Assembly: GCF_002575655.3 (NCBI RefSeq)
Contig: NC_053040.3
Span: 459,406,780 to 459,470,779, forward strand
Source of the DNA: Aegilops tauschii subsp. strangulata
Taxonomy: Eukaryota > Streptophyta > Magnoliopsida > Poales > Poaceae
Direction: 5' to 3'
Length of the DNA stretch: 64,000 bases
The notes under the pieces are model-generated. The model was not told where the DNA came from, ran no database searches, and saw only the letters and a list, made by a program, of their open reading frames with translations. The position numbers and the translations under genes were made by a program. Shown here in pieces: positions 1 to 11,206 of this stretch (positions are counted from its first letter, which is position 1; each line of letters starts with the position of its first letter).

Positions 1-1
1 T

Positions 2-2795
2 GTGGTGAAGGAGGCTTGGCATCATGATTCTGGGCATTTCGAGCCATGCCAGAACCTTTTCCACAAGCTTAAGAGGACTGGGGCTTGCTTGTCCAAATGG
101 AGCAGGACACTTTTCTCCCAAGCCAAGATCCACTTTCGCGCAGCACTCATGGTCATCCTCAGACTTGACGTGGCCCAGGAGACAAGAGAGTTGTCGGCCG
201 GAGAGATTCAGCTTCGGGCTAGGCTCAAGAGGAGGGTTATCGGCCTCGCGGTGATCGAGCGCTCAAGGAAAAAACAGTGCTCCAGAATAAGAATTTAAAA
301 GAAGGGGACGCCAATACAAAGTTTTTCCACCTAAGGGTGAATGCGCGTAGAAGGAAAAATCACATTCACCGTCTCAAGCACAACAATGGCTGGATCACTG
401 GACATTCTGAGAAAGAGGAGATCATATTTGAGCACTTCTCTAGTGCTTTGGGCAGGGTTGGCAGGCAGGAGAAGGACTTCAACTGGGATAACTTCAATTT
501 CCCCGACGTGGATTTGCACGAGCTTGGGAACCCTTTCTCGGAGGAGGAGGTGTATGCGGCCATGTGCCAAATGCCCAGAGATAAGGCCCCTGGTCCCGAT
601 GGGTTCACCGGGCTGTTCTTCAAGAGCTGTTGGGAAATAGTAAAAGACGATATCATGCGCGTTATACACTCTTTTGGGACTCTGCGGACTTCCAACATGC
701 ATTGGCTAAACTCAGCAAACATTGTGCTTCTGCCGAAGAAGGATGGCGCGGAAGGAGTTGCTGATTATAGGCCCATTAGCCTCATCCACGCCATTGCCAA
801 GATTATAGCCAAGACGCTGGCGCTTCGTCTGGGACCCCACATGGACAACCTGATCTCCAATGCCCAGAGCGCGTTTATTAAAAAACGAAGTATACATGAC
901 AACTACATGTACGTCCGCAACCTCGCTCGACGTCTCAACAAAAGCAAGACACCTTCCTTACTCTTCAAACTGGATATCTGCAAGGCTTTTGATTCCGTAC
1001 GATGGGACTACATCCTGCAACTCCTGCAGCGGAGAGGTTTCCCGAGCATCTTCAGGGATTGGATTGCAGCGCTCCTGAGCACGTCCTCGTCTCGCGTCCT
1101 TCTGAACGGTGTGGCGGGTCCTCTTTCTTGCATGGTCAGGGCTTTCGTCAGGGCGACCCGCTCTCACCCCTTTTGTTCGTCATTGCCATCGACCCGCTCC
1201 AACAGGTTCTTGACTTGGCCACCAGGCACAGGCTGCTTCACAAGCTAAGGGGACGTGGTTCTACCTTTCGGGCCTCGCTCTACGCCGATGATGCAGCAGT
1301 TTTCATCAAGCCTATCAAGGAGGATGTGGACAACCTTGCTTCCATTCTGAAAGGTTTTGGGGAGGTCACGGGCCTCTGTACAAATGTCTCCAAAAGCTCG
1401 GTCGTCCCCATTCGTTGCCGAAACCTTAACCTTGACGCCATTCTTCATGGGCTCCCCGCAAAGAGAGCTTCCTTCCCGCTAAAATACCTGGGGCTGCCCT
1501 TGTCGGTGTGGCAGCTCAAACGTGCGGACTTTCAGTACCTGGAGGATCAGGTCGCAGGAAGGCTTGTACCTTGGGAAGGGAGATACATTGCAACTCCGGG
1601 CCGAGTGGTTTTGGTCAAATCGGTCCTGACCTCGCAGGTTGTCTTTACTGCTACTGCTCTTCCCATCCCTAGGGGCACCCTGAACAACATCAGCAAGATT
1701 GAGCGAGCGTTCCTTTGGTCGGCCTCGCACAAGACGACTGGGGCCAAGCGTAAAGTCAATTGGGAGCGCGTCTGTAGACCCAAAGACCTGGGGGGCCTTG
1801 GGGTCCTACACCTGGACAAGTTCTGCCGAGCGCTTCGTTTACGCTGGCTCTGGCTCGAATGGACCGCGCCAACGAGTTTATGGGTTGGTCTGGGTAACAT
1901 ATGTGATGAGGAGGATAAGCTCTTTTTCTATGCATGCACGACCATCACCATTGGCAACGACGCCCGTGTGCCCTTCTGGGAGTCCCCTTGGCTAAACGGG
2001 TGCAAGCCAAAGGACATCGCCCCCCCCCCCCCCCCCCCCCCCGATCTTTGAGGCATCGTCTCGAAAGCAATGGAAGGTCAGGGAAGCTTTGCACAATGAA
2101 GTATGGATTAGCAAAATCAACTCTACGGCTGCGTTCTCTTTTGACCACCTGAGACAATTCCTGGGGTTGTGGACTTCCATCCACGCTATTAGTCTGGATG
2201 AGCATGCCGAAGACTCCATCATTTGGAAGCATACGGTCTCAGGAGAATACACTGCTTCCTCTGCGTACAATGCGCAATTTCTATCTATCACTCGCACAAA
2301 CATGTGCAAGGTTGTTTGGAAGACCTGGGCGCCCCGAACGTCAAATTCCTCGCGTGGCTTGCTCTACAAAACAGGATTTGGACAGCTGACCGGTTGGCCA
2401 AGCGGGGGTGGCCAAACTGTGGCCCTTGTCCTCTTTGTCGCAGGGGCCTAGAAACTGTCGAGCACCTTTTCTTTGGCTGCCGCTACACGCTGAGGCTATG
2501 GGGCTTGGTGAAGGACTGGCTTCAGCTTGTCAGCTTGGACGTTGCAGTCTGGGCGAACTATAGGAGTATCAAGGACTGGTGGTTCGACATGGTCACCACC
2601 CAGAGGATCCACGGAAGGGCGATGTCTTCCCTCACTATGCTAGTATGCAAGTCGATCTGGGACGAAAGGAACGCAAGGGTTTTTCGACGCAACTTTGCTC
2701 CTCCAACCATCCTTCTTCGCACCATCCAAAAAGCGGCGATTCTTTGGGCGACCGCGGGGGCGAAACATTTGGGCCACATTCTACCGGGAGGGTAG
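2..2795 (+). pseudogene. LINE ORF2 reverse transcriptase, frameshifted
   Basis: Read across frames this is the RT part of a LINE ORF2. It shows the pre-RT segment LKEGDANTKFFH (near 298), the RT fingers DKAPGPDGF (near 580), KLDICKAFDSV (near 967), the RQGDPLSPLLF block (near 1150), the catalytic YADDAAVF (near 1280), KYLGLPLS (near 1480) and a zf-RVT-like end with CPLCRRG...EHLFFGC (2430..2480). The catalytic motifs are intact but the frame changes near 280, 1140, the poly(C) tract at 2020 and near 2330. No full-length protein can be made, so it is a dead copy. The enzyme would prime reverse transcription on nicked genomic DNA. Confidence 0.92.
2020..2042 (+). repeat. poly(C) homopolymer, 23 nt
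   Basis: An uninterrupted run of 23 C lies inside the LINE ORF2 between the DIA codons and the following region. It shifts the frame and encodes a proline run. It looks like slippage expansion of a short C-rich codon stretch. Its exact length may also be uncertain in the assembly. Confidence 0.9.
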
Positions 2796-2924
2796 TGCGG
2801 ATGTGATATGCACCCCATGCTTGGGGCTTTTATTTTCTTGTCCTCTGTAACTTTGGAAGACCTTTTCCCTCTCCTAATTAATGAAAAGGGGCAAATCTTT
2901 TGCCCCACGTTTCAAAAAAAAAAA

Positions 2925-3341
2925 GTTGACCGGACTGTTTTGCTCGGCCTCACAGAAAACTGAAACGAGTGCCGTGCATTCCTGTGCTAGGAATAGCCAA
3001 GAGAGAAATTATTCTTCTGGTGCCAAGGGAAGTTAGTGCACAAGCTAGGGTAAGAAGTCTCAGCACCACAGCGATGCTTCACGCGATTTCAAAACAGCAA
3101 GAGTCATTCTAACATCCCTGATATTAACCAACAGCTGCGCCTATCAATTCAACCATCAAGCAAAACAAGAGATACAAATCAATTCAAGACTCAGACCATA
3201 AGCTGCGACTCTCAGCGGCTCCATGGTGTGCATAAAGCTACAGTGAGTGAATGAATGTACATGAAGGAAATAAGAGGCCTGAGAATTTTTTTGATAAAAT
3301 TTGCAGGCACACAGGCCATCTTCAGGTTACAACCCCGGATT
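2925..3341 (-). other. 3' UTR / downstream region of the FLX-like gene
   Basis: No coding potential is visible. The part nearest 3342 is probably the 3' UTR of the FLX-like gene. I could not fix a polyadenylation site. The left limit is the LINE poly(A) tail. Confidence 0.4.
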
Positions 3342-5753
3342 TCACCTCTGGGCTGCTTTGGTTGGGTCATATGTTGCAGGATAAGAAGCTGGCGGCGCCG
3401 CTTGCCCCGCGTTAGCAGCCCCGCTGCTTGCCTGAACCGGTGCAGCAGGATATCCCGTGCTGCCAGCGGCACCGTACGCGCTTGTGGTATCAGTAGCCGC
3501 GCCACTGGCTACTGGGTGCTGCTGAGGTGCAGCGTACGTGCCAGGATAGCTGGGTTGTGCATAGCCTGCAACTGGATAGCCAGAATAGCTAGCATACGCA
3601 TTAGCATGCAGCTGGTAAGCGGTGGCAGAATCATAGGCTGTTGGGTAACCGTATGTCCCTTGTTGATATGCTCCAGCTTGGGGGGCTCCTTGCTGATATG
3701 CTCCAGCTTGGGGGGCTCCTTGCTGATATGCTCCAGCTTGGGGGGCTCCTTGCTGATATGCTCCAGCTTGGGGGGCTCCTTGCTGATATGCCGCGGCTTG
3801 GGGGGCTCCTTGCTGGTATGCCGCAGATTGGGGGGCTCCTTGCTGGTATGCCGCAGATTGGGGGGCTCCTTGCTGGTATGCCGCGGATTGGGGGGCTCCT
3901 TGCTGGTATGCCGCGGATTGGGGGGTTCCTTGCTGGTATGCCGCGGATTGGGGAGTTCCTTGCTGGTATGCCGCGGCTTGGGAAGTTCCTTGCTGATATG
4001 CAGAGGGGTGACTGGTATATGCACTTGCATATGGATTTGTGGCTGCTGAAGCCGCTGCAGCTTGTCCTGTCCCAGGCTGTGGAGGTGTAACCTGTGCTGC
4101 TGCTTGTTCAAAAATCAGATGCAATTGAAGCATTAGTGTCATTAAAGTGCATGCAGATATATGTACAAGCCAGTCATAAACACCAGCACAAAAAAATCAT
4201 ATTAAAAGTAGAATTATGTTGCAATCCTTGTGCCTACAGGGTTTTTTCATACATGTATGTACCATAATTTCTCATGACATTAGAAGCAAGTTTAGAGCTG
4301 TTTAATAAAACTATTCATAAGCTTCCTGTTCTAGTGTCCTGAAATTTGCAGGTAAGATAAGCTGTAAACTATATTTGACAGACTTTTCATCAAATAAGTC
4401 TAATAACAGAACACATATCTTAAGCACATAAGCTATTACTCCCTCTGTTCCAATGAATAAGGCGTATTTCGTTTCGTTAAGACAAGACTTTGACCAACAA
4501 TTAGTGTTTTAATATTTGATGCATCTGATACAAAATCACATCATAACAAAGTACTCTTAAATACGAATATAGTGACACAAATTTCATGTCATATAACCTT
4601 GTATTTATGGAGTAATTGTTGGTCAAATGCATGTCTGAACGAAACAAAATACGCCTTACTTTTAGGAATGGGGGGAGTAAAAAGTAAGTTCACCATTTCT
4701 TTTGCAGAAGCTGGAGTTTAAACTACATCAAACAATTGCTACAGGGTGTAAGTTTCAGGATAACACATCTACTTTGGCATGAGCAACACAGGACACATGC
4801 ACCTAGACATGACTATACCAGTCTGCAATTTCTGTCAGAAATGACAAATTTGGTGAAACGAAGGGGCACACGAATGCCTCAAGAGTACAACCCAGTCTAA
4901 TTCCACCTTATGAGTTGTGACCCTCTACATAGACAGCACAACCTGATTCCGCTCATATTTAGATCAACAGAATAAGGAGAAATCAAATACCATGTGCTCT
5001 GTTTGCAGCATTTGCCAAATCAGCTCGTAACTTGTCCGCCTCTTTAGTCATGGTTATCAAGTTCATTTCCATGGTCCGCATCTGCTCAACTTGCTTGATG
5101 TTTGTGTTTTTCTCATACTCGAAGGCAGATCTTTGCACGAGGAGCCAAAAATTGTATTAGTAAATACCAATACAAACCCAAAGCTCAGGTTGACATCGAA
5201 AATGTTTTAGAAGGGACATTATCACAAACCTTAGACTGTGATGCTCTTTCCGTAGACCATCTAGCTCCGCAACCAATTCAGTAAGGTTACTATTGTCACC
5301 AGAGTACTTCTGTAGTTCTTTAGTCGTAGCCTCTAAGTCATTAGTAAGCATCTGCCTTTCAGTAATAAGTCGCTTTGCCTCCATATGCACTTGGTGAAGT
5401 TCCTTCTTCACTGCGTCACCAGCCTGTATGTCTGCCTCCATTAATCTGATTCTCTCCACCAAATCTCTCATGTGCATATCAGTCTCTACCTGGACATCAC
5501 CTAGGTGGGTGCGAATCATTTGCATTTCTGTCTCAGTGTCAATAATATCCTTTCTCAAGGCTGCATGGCTATCTGCCAATCGCTGATTTTCTCGGATAAG
5601 TTTTTCTGCCTCTGCGGTCTGCACGGCAAGCTTGTTTTCCAGGATCTCCAGTATGGTGGCAGGAGAAGGCTCCAAAGGCTGGCGGCCAGAGAGGCCGGCT
5701 CCAGAGAATGCACCACGGCGCATTAGTCCATCTAGGTGTCCACGATGAGCCAT
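3342..5753 (-). CDS. FLX-like coiled-coil protein with Q/A/Y-rich repeat C-terminus (3 coding exons)
   Basis: Three exons join cleanly with GT-AG introns: 5230..5753, 4991..5130 and 3342..4102. Total is 1425 nt, or 474 codons plus TGA. The protein starts MAHRGHLDGLMRR. It then has a long heptad-rich coiled coil containing LENKLAVQTAEAEKL, ENQRLADSHAALRKD and the exon-2 segment FEYEKNTN...QMRTMEMN. That arrangement is the signature of FLX/FLX-like proteins, known in Arabidopsis as FRIGIDA-complex partners promoting FLC expression; function in grasses is less clear. The last exon encodes ANAANRAHG, then a low-complexity domain with 11 imperfect AYQQGAPQ-type decapeptides and a Y/G/A-rich tail. 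The chosen ATG follows a leader intron ending TTTTAG/GATA. The exon 3 acceptor is a tandem NAG (AAGCAGCAG), so one or two alanines may be optional. No stop or frameshift is seen. This is the only clear host gene here. Confidence 0.9.
3661..3990 (-). repeat. 11 x 30-bp in-frame tandem repeat in FLX-like last exon
   Basis: Eleven 30-bp units start at 3661, 3691, 3721 and so on to 3961. Each encodes a decapeptide of the form AYQQGAPQ followed by S/A/AG. Variation is graded: the C-terminal-coding units (3661..3780) are almost identical, while the others carry S/A and P/T changes. Unit length is a multiple of three, so copy number can change without a frameshift. Confidence 0.95.
4439..4677. mobile_element. 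Stowaway-like MITE in FLX-like intron
   Basis: Terminal inverted repeats start CTCCCTCTGTTCC on the left and end GGAATGGGGGGAG on the right. They are flanked by TA on both sides (4437..4438 and 4678..4679), the Tc1/mariner target site. The inner arms (AAGGCGTATTT / AAATACGCCTT) also pair. About 239 bp, no ORF. It lies in the intron between the second and third coding exons. Confidence 0.9.
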
Positions 5754-5757
5754 TATC

Positions 5758-7380
5758 CTAAAATAGGCAGTCTTGTCAAAAAGGGACCCGGTAATAATTA
5801 GCAATTTTAAGTAGGTGATGTTGATTTCAAAGTTGGCTAGTTCGCTTCTCTGTTCAAGAATTGTTCCAAGAGGTCACTTTCCAATGGAAGGAACAAAACT
5901 TATGTTTAAGTCAGAAGAACCATTAGGGGGGAGTGTGAACAAGTGCAGATATGAGAACATCATGCACATTACCCAGGGTAGAGTGCAGGCACAAAAAGCA
6001 ATCTTCAACACTTACAAGCTTGAACCACTTGCACTCAGACATCATGTTTCCTCAAAAGAAAAAAAAATCCATCTAAACCTACACCCAGCTCAAGGCTAAA
6101 ACGCACCAATACGGATACGTGTATCAGTATCGGGCAGATACGGATACATAAATTAGGCATTTTGGAAAAGCGCCAGGATACGCTATACTATTTTTTAATT
6201 CACAAAAACATATGTATAGAAGCTAGGAATAGCAGCTTACCTTCGTGTTTGCTCTACTGTGGATTCCGAAGCAGTTCCAAGCCCCTCCAATTGACAATGT
6301 TGATGCCCTGTTCCAACTCGAAGTTCCAAAGGGGTAGAGTTAGACTTTTAGTAAGTGTAAAATAGCATCAAATCAAATCATTAGTTAGTTGTGCATCTAT
6401 CATGGCATAATACAAAAGGTAGAACCTGAAGATCAATCAGCTAACATGCAAAAGGAGAAACAATAACCTTAAACGGTAATATTTTAGGTCTGACTGTTAA
6501 AATAACAACATAGCATAACAGTACCACTATATTCCCAATCATAAACAAGATTCGGGACATCTATCATGCCAACAATACCACTAGTACTAATGTGTTAAGA
6601 TATTTCGGCCAGTATAACCAAGACAGAGCTCCTGCTCTCTCAAATTGCATGTTACTGCTAATCTATGGTTTCAGGTCAAGACGGTGCAGATAAAACAACT
6701 TAATCTTTTCCTTCTCATACATCGTCACTCATTGCACGTTTCACTGCTAACATGTTTAAACCAAGACATTTGCTCATCTGAAAAAAATTCAACCTACAAT
6801 TTGTAAACATTTGCCCTTAGAGGCATTATCACAAACACCTATCAAGCAAAATCCTTTCACATGTAAACTTGAGCGTGCTCTGGAGAATTCATGCAGCAAG
6901 TACTCATCAAGAAAAAATTATCATTATATCATCCGAATATCAAATCTACATCAAGTGCCCATCCACTAAAAAATTCAGGAAAAAATGAACAAACAGAGTA
7001 TGCAAGAGGAAGGAGGGAGGGGGGTGAGGGGAGAGGGAGGAAGGACGAAGGAGTGGTGGCTACCTGCCTACGGACTGGTCGCCGGCGTAGCTCCGGGCGG
7101 CAGCGTTGCTGGGCAGGAGCGCCTGCTCCAGGGAGGGGGGCGCCGCTGGTGGGAGCGGCTGCTTGACGGAGGGAGGCGCTGCTGGGATCCTGTACCGGTG
7201 GCGGGGCAGCGGAGGGTTCGGCCGGCTGGGCGCGCCGCGGCGGCGGGCCGGCAGCGGTGGCGGCTGCTAGGAACCCTAGCTGTCGCGCTCGGGAGGGAGG
7301 CTCGCTTTTTTTGGGGGGGTGGGGAGGCTCCCTTGAGGGAATAGCGCTGCAATCTCCGAAAAGTGCACGCGTCGGCCGAG
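5758..7380 (-). other. Leader exon and 5' UTR intron of FLX-like gene
   Basis: An acceptor (TTTTAG) ends at 5758, five bases before the ATG. A good donor, GGCAG/GTAGCC, lies at 7063..7062 in a GC-rich block. I infer a non-coding first exon from about 7064 up to roughly 7300..7380 and a leader intron of about 1.3 kb (5758..7063). The GC-rich block could encode peptide in some frames, but none connects well to the MAHRG start. Transcription start is not fixed. Confidence 0.6.
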
Positions 7381-7589
7381 CTCCATGAAGCTTTTTTTTT
7401 TCAGCGAAAATACTATTTCCACATCTAAAAAAACCTGAAAAAAATACGCAGAGACATATATTTGGGTATGAAATTTCATGAACACATATGTTCGTATGTG
7501 ATGCGCAGAAAAAAAACAAATACATAGACTAAAATGGGTTTTTTCCTTTGTTGTGTTTGGGCCATATTTTTGTGTGTGTGGCCGCCCTG

Positions 7590-7805
7590 AAAATTCCGGA
7601 CGGGGCCGGGCTTGGAAATTGAGCCCGACGGGTAGATCGGGTCGGGCTCGGGCTTGCCAAAAACCAGATTTTAGTTGTAGTCGGGCCGACCGGGTCGTGT
7701 CGGGCTTTTTCGTGCTCGGGCCGAGCTTGGCCCCCCCGACGGTCGGGCCGGGCCAGGCTCGGGCTTAGGTTTTCAGCACCGGGCTTTTTTCAGCCCGGCC
7801 CGACA
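7590..7805. repeat. GC-rich imperfect repeat block, possible hAT-type MITE remnant
   Basis: The block is built of repeated CGGGCTCGGGC/GCCCGGCCCG words with internal inverted complementarity and A/T-rich spacers. Its right edge, read on the minus strand, starts CATACCTGGGCATATGTCGG, which resembles hAT termini. A matching left terminus and an 8-bp duplication are not convincing, so only a degenerate element is claimed. It lies a few hundred bases upstream of the inferred FLX-like start. Confidence 0.45.
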
Positions 7806-8226
7806 TATGCCCAGGTATGCTCTGAGGTAGAGTCAGAGACCAGGACAGGTCACTCGCAGTCACAAGCGAAGACCTCTCTTTCTTCATCTCCTTTGCTGGA
7901 CTTGTCATGCAACATATTGACAACACTGGGAAGGAATTCTTGATCTTCAGTAGTGCCCACCCTGAAAACATGAAGAACCACACTTGAATAATAGAATCAA
8001 CAGCAACAAAATTACAAAAGAATATGGCACCATAATAAATTGACTTAACCAAGGCACTTTTGTGACACATCATTGGTCATCTCCTTCATGAGCAGACCAT
8101 GGGCAGCGAGGCAACTACAAGATCACATGCTCCTGGAGCATGAACCTGCCAGTGATTCCGGCAACCATGGTAGGGGCAGCATGGTTGGGTCTTGCTGGGC
8201 CAAAGTCAATGGGCTAGGCGAAGCAG
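7806..8226 (-). other. Unassigned single-copy-looking sequence upstream of FLX-like gene
   Basis: No clear gene. On the minus strand there is a short open stretch after a plausible acceptor (TTTTCAG/GGTGGGC near 7965) and a 17-codon ATG ORF near 8168, but neither connects to anything. This is the last sequence before the CACTA-1 terminus. Confidence 0.3.
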
Positions 8227-8430
8227 CACTAGTAGAAAAATGCCCGTTTGTCCCAGTTCCAGAGGCCCATTTGTCTTGGTTCTGGAACCGGGACTAAAGG
8301 GTCGGGACTAAAGCCCATGACCTTTAGTACGAACCGGGACAGGTGGGGCTCCACGTGGCCGCTCCGGCGAGCCCAGGCAGGAGGACCTTTGGTCCCGGTT
8401 GGTAACACCAACCAGGACCAAAAAGCATCC
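8227..8430. repeat. CACTA-1 terminal inverted repeat and subterminal repeats
   Basis: Starts CACTAGTAGAAAAATG. It then carries several direct and inverted copies of GGGACTAAAGG/CCTTTAGT and TCCCGGTT motifs between 8250 and 8405. Such subterminal motifs are where a TnpA-like protein would bind. Confidence 0.8.
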
Positions 8431-8789
8431 ACGTGTCAGCAGCTCAGGAGCTAGGGTTTTTGTTTTTTTGTAAAGGGGGGTGGGGGGTTTTGGAGGGTTA
8501 ATTTAGGGGTTTCATATATTGTGTTAGCTAGCTAATAGAGAGAAGTGACTTCTCTTATCTCCGTGCTTGGTCGACGCTACATACTATACGTATAGAGAGA
8601 ACTCGTGACACGCTAGCTAGTAAGCAAATGAAGGAACCCATTAAGTACACAAGATCGTCATGAACATATACAGAGATAAGTGATCGACCTCCTCCTTCTC
8701 CGAGAGATTGGTCGAATAACAAGTTTTAGTATATCTATCCGACGCTACTAGCTACATATATACAATATAAGATCTCTTACAATCCCTAA
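8431..8789. other. CACTA-1 3' non-coding region
   Basis: AT-rich sequence between the subterminal repeats and the last recognisable C48 exon. I see no further feature. Confidence 0.5.
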
Positions 8790-9412
8790 CATCTGAAGTC
8801 AAGTGCCACATGGTATTCTCCCTTCTCATTGATGACGTGGTCAAGAAAGAATCCCGCCAATTCCTCTTGAATTGCTTTTTATGCGATCATGTGGTAGGAG
8901 TTCATCCCGCATCTGCCAGATCTAAATTGAAGAAGAGGGTCAATACATGTGTATGAATGAAACTCAACACAAATGATGGTAATAAAATAAAATTGTGAAT
9001 ATTTTTGCTTACGCACTTCATATTGTTTTTCAGAGTAGCCCCACTTATTAGAGGCCGTCGCGTTGTAGATGAACTCGCAAACGTAGTATCCACAGAAATC
9101 ATTCCCGGCTTCCTACCACAAACACTTTACGAGAAATAGAGATCAATCAAACTGATAAGCAAGCATGCTAAATGGTATTGATGAAACTAGCTAGAATCAA
9201 TGAGAGATGCGCGAAACTAGGTAGTAGTACTTACTTTCGGGTGTTTAAATCGCAGCTCGGTCGGCAGTCCCGGAGAAATTGTGGTGAACCCTTTCCAAAC
9301 CCTGTCAGACAAAGAAAATAATTACTTGATATCAGGAAATGAACAAAGTTGCCGATATGGTGCGATAATGATCGATTGAAATTACTTCTCGAGCATTCGA
9401 GTCATGTCCGCA

Positions 9413-11189
9413 TGTTGGAAATATGCCCTAGAGGCAATAATAAAATGGTTATTATTATATTTCCTTGTTCATGATAATTGTCTATTGTTCATGCTATAAT
9501 TGTGTTATCCGGAAATCGTAATACATGTGTGAATACATAGACCACAACATGTCCCTAGTGAGCCTCTAGTTGACTAGCTCGTTGATCAATAGATGGTTAT
9601 GGTTTCCTGACCATGGACATTGGATGTCATTGATAACGGGATCACATCATTAGGAGAATGATGTGATGGACAAGACCCAATCCTAAGCATAGCACAAGAT
9701 CGTGTAGTTCGTCTGCTAGAGCTTTTCTAATGTCAAGTATCATTTCCTTAGACCATGAGATTATGCAACTCCCGGATACCGTAGGAATGCTTTGGGTGTA
9801 CCAAACGTCACAACGTAACTGGGTGGCTATGAAGGTGCACCACAGGTATCTCCGAAAGTGTCTGTTGGGTTGGCACGAATCGAGACTGGGATTTGTCACT
9901 CCGTATGACGGAGAGGTATCTCTGGGCCCACTCGGTAATGCATCATCATAATGAGCTCAATGTGACTAAGTAGTTGGTCACGGGATCATGCATTACGGAA
10001 CGAGTAAAGTGACTTGCCGGTAACGAGATTGAACGAGGTATTGGGATACCGACGATCGAATCTCGGGCAAGTAACATACCGATTGACAAAGGGAATTGTA
10101 TACGGGATTGATTGAATCCCCGACATCGTGGTTCATCCGATGAGATCATCGTGGAACATGTAGGAGCCAACATGGGTATCCAGATCCCGCTGTTGGTTAT
10201 TGGCCGGAGAGATGTCTCGGTCATGTCTGCATGATTCCCGAACCCGTAGGGTCTACACACTTAAGGTTCGATGACGCTAGGGTTATAGGGAATAGATATA
10301 CGTGGTTACCGAATGTTGTTCGGAGTCCTGGATAAGATCCCGGACGTCACGAGGAGTTCCGAAATGGTCCGGAGGTAAAGAATAATATATAGGAAGTGAG
10401 GTTTTGGCCACCGGAAGAGTTTCGGGCGTCACCGGTAATGTACCGGGACCACCGGAGGGTTCCGGGGGTCCATCGGGAGGGGCCACCAGCCCCGGAGGCT
10501 TGCATGGGCCAAGAGTGGGAAGGGACCAGCCCCTGAGTGGGCTGGTGCGCCTCCCACCAGGGCCCAAGGCGCAGCTGGGAGGGGAAAGGGGGAAACCCTA
10601 GGCGCAGATGGGCCTAAGGCCCACCCTAGGGCACGCCCCCCTCTCTCACCCTCTTGGCCGCCCCCCCTCCATCCAATCTAGGGCTGCCGCCCCCTAGGGG
10701 TGGGAACCCTAGAGGGGGCGCACCCTCCTCCCCTCCTCCTATAAATAGTGGGGGTTTTGGGGCTGCCATAGACATGAGTCTCCCTCTCTCTTGGCGCAGC
10801 CCTACCCCTCTCCCTCCTCGTCTCTCGCAGTGCTTGGCGAAGCCCTGCTGGAGTGCCACGCTCCTCCATCACCACCATGTCGTTGTGCTGCTGCTGGACG
10901 GAGTCTTCCCCAACCTCTCCCTCTCCCTTGCTAGATCAAGGCGCGGGAGACGTCACCGGGCTGCATGTGTGTTGAACGCGGAGGCACCGTTGTTCGGTGC
11001 TTAGATCGGATTCGGCCGCGATCTGAATCGCTTCGTGTACGACTCCACCGACCGCGTTCTTGCAACGCTTCCGCATCGCAATCTTCAAGGGTATGAAGAT
11101 GCACTCCCCTCTCTCTCGTTGCTAGTTATTCCATAGATTGATCTTGGTGATAAGTAGAAAATTTTGAATTTCTGCTACGTTCCCCAACA
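9413..11189 (+). repeat. copia-1 5' LTR
   Basis: 1777 bp, TGTTGG...CCAACA. Contains a TATA box at 10740 and a pyrimidine-rich stretch downstream of it. Nearly identical to 16295..18070. Confidence 0.97.
10740..10747 (+). promoter_or_regulatory. TATA box of copia-1 5' LTR
   Basis: TATAAATA follows a C-rich run, about 450 bp before the LTR end. The same site is at 17621..17628 in the 3' LTR. It fits the known BARE1 LTR promoter layout. Confidence 0.75.
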
Positions 11190-11206
11190 GTGGCATCATG
11201 AGCTAG
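11190..11206 (+). promoter_or_regulatory. copia-1 primer-binding site (degenerate)
   Basis: Directly after the LTR: TGGCATCATGAGC. The usual copia site complementary to initiator Met tRNA is TGGTATCAGAGC, so this copy has several changes. Confidence 0.7.

Larger units (their letters stand above)
1..2924 (+). mobile_element. LINE (non-LTR retrotransposon), 5' end outside window
   Basis: The segment encodes a broken LINE ORF2 and ends in a poly(A) run at about 2914..2924, right after a short inverted repeat built on GGGGCAAA/TTTGCCCC. That layout (RT, C-terminal zf-RVT-like region, short 3' UTR with a hairpin, poly(A)) is typical of plant L1-like LINEs. The 5' part including ORF1 and the endonuclease lies left of the window, so truncation and target duplication cannot be judged. 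It lies directly downstream of the FLX-like gene on the opposite strand, tail to tail. Confidence 0.93.

Noticed and set aside
3509..4111. Alternate-frame ORFs of the decapeptide repeat
   Set aside because: Repeat units are 30 bp, so all frames stay open. Only the frame continuous with the upstream exons is kept.
6095..6180. ATACGGATACGTGTATC-type short repeats in the leader intron
   Set aside because: Suggestive of a degenerate MITE, but termini and target duplication could not be found.
6929..7525. 198-codon minus-strand ORF upstream of FLX-like CDS
   Set aside because: It overlaps the GC-rich leader exon and promoter. It has low complexity and does not join the MAHRG exon in frame.
7559..7805. 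Complete hAT element
   Set aside because: Only one end resembles a hAT terminus; the block is retained as a repeat only.
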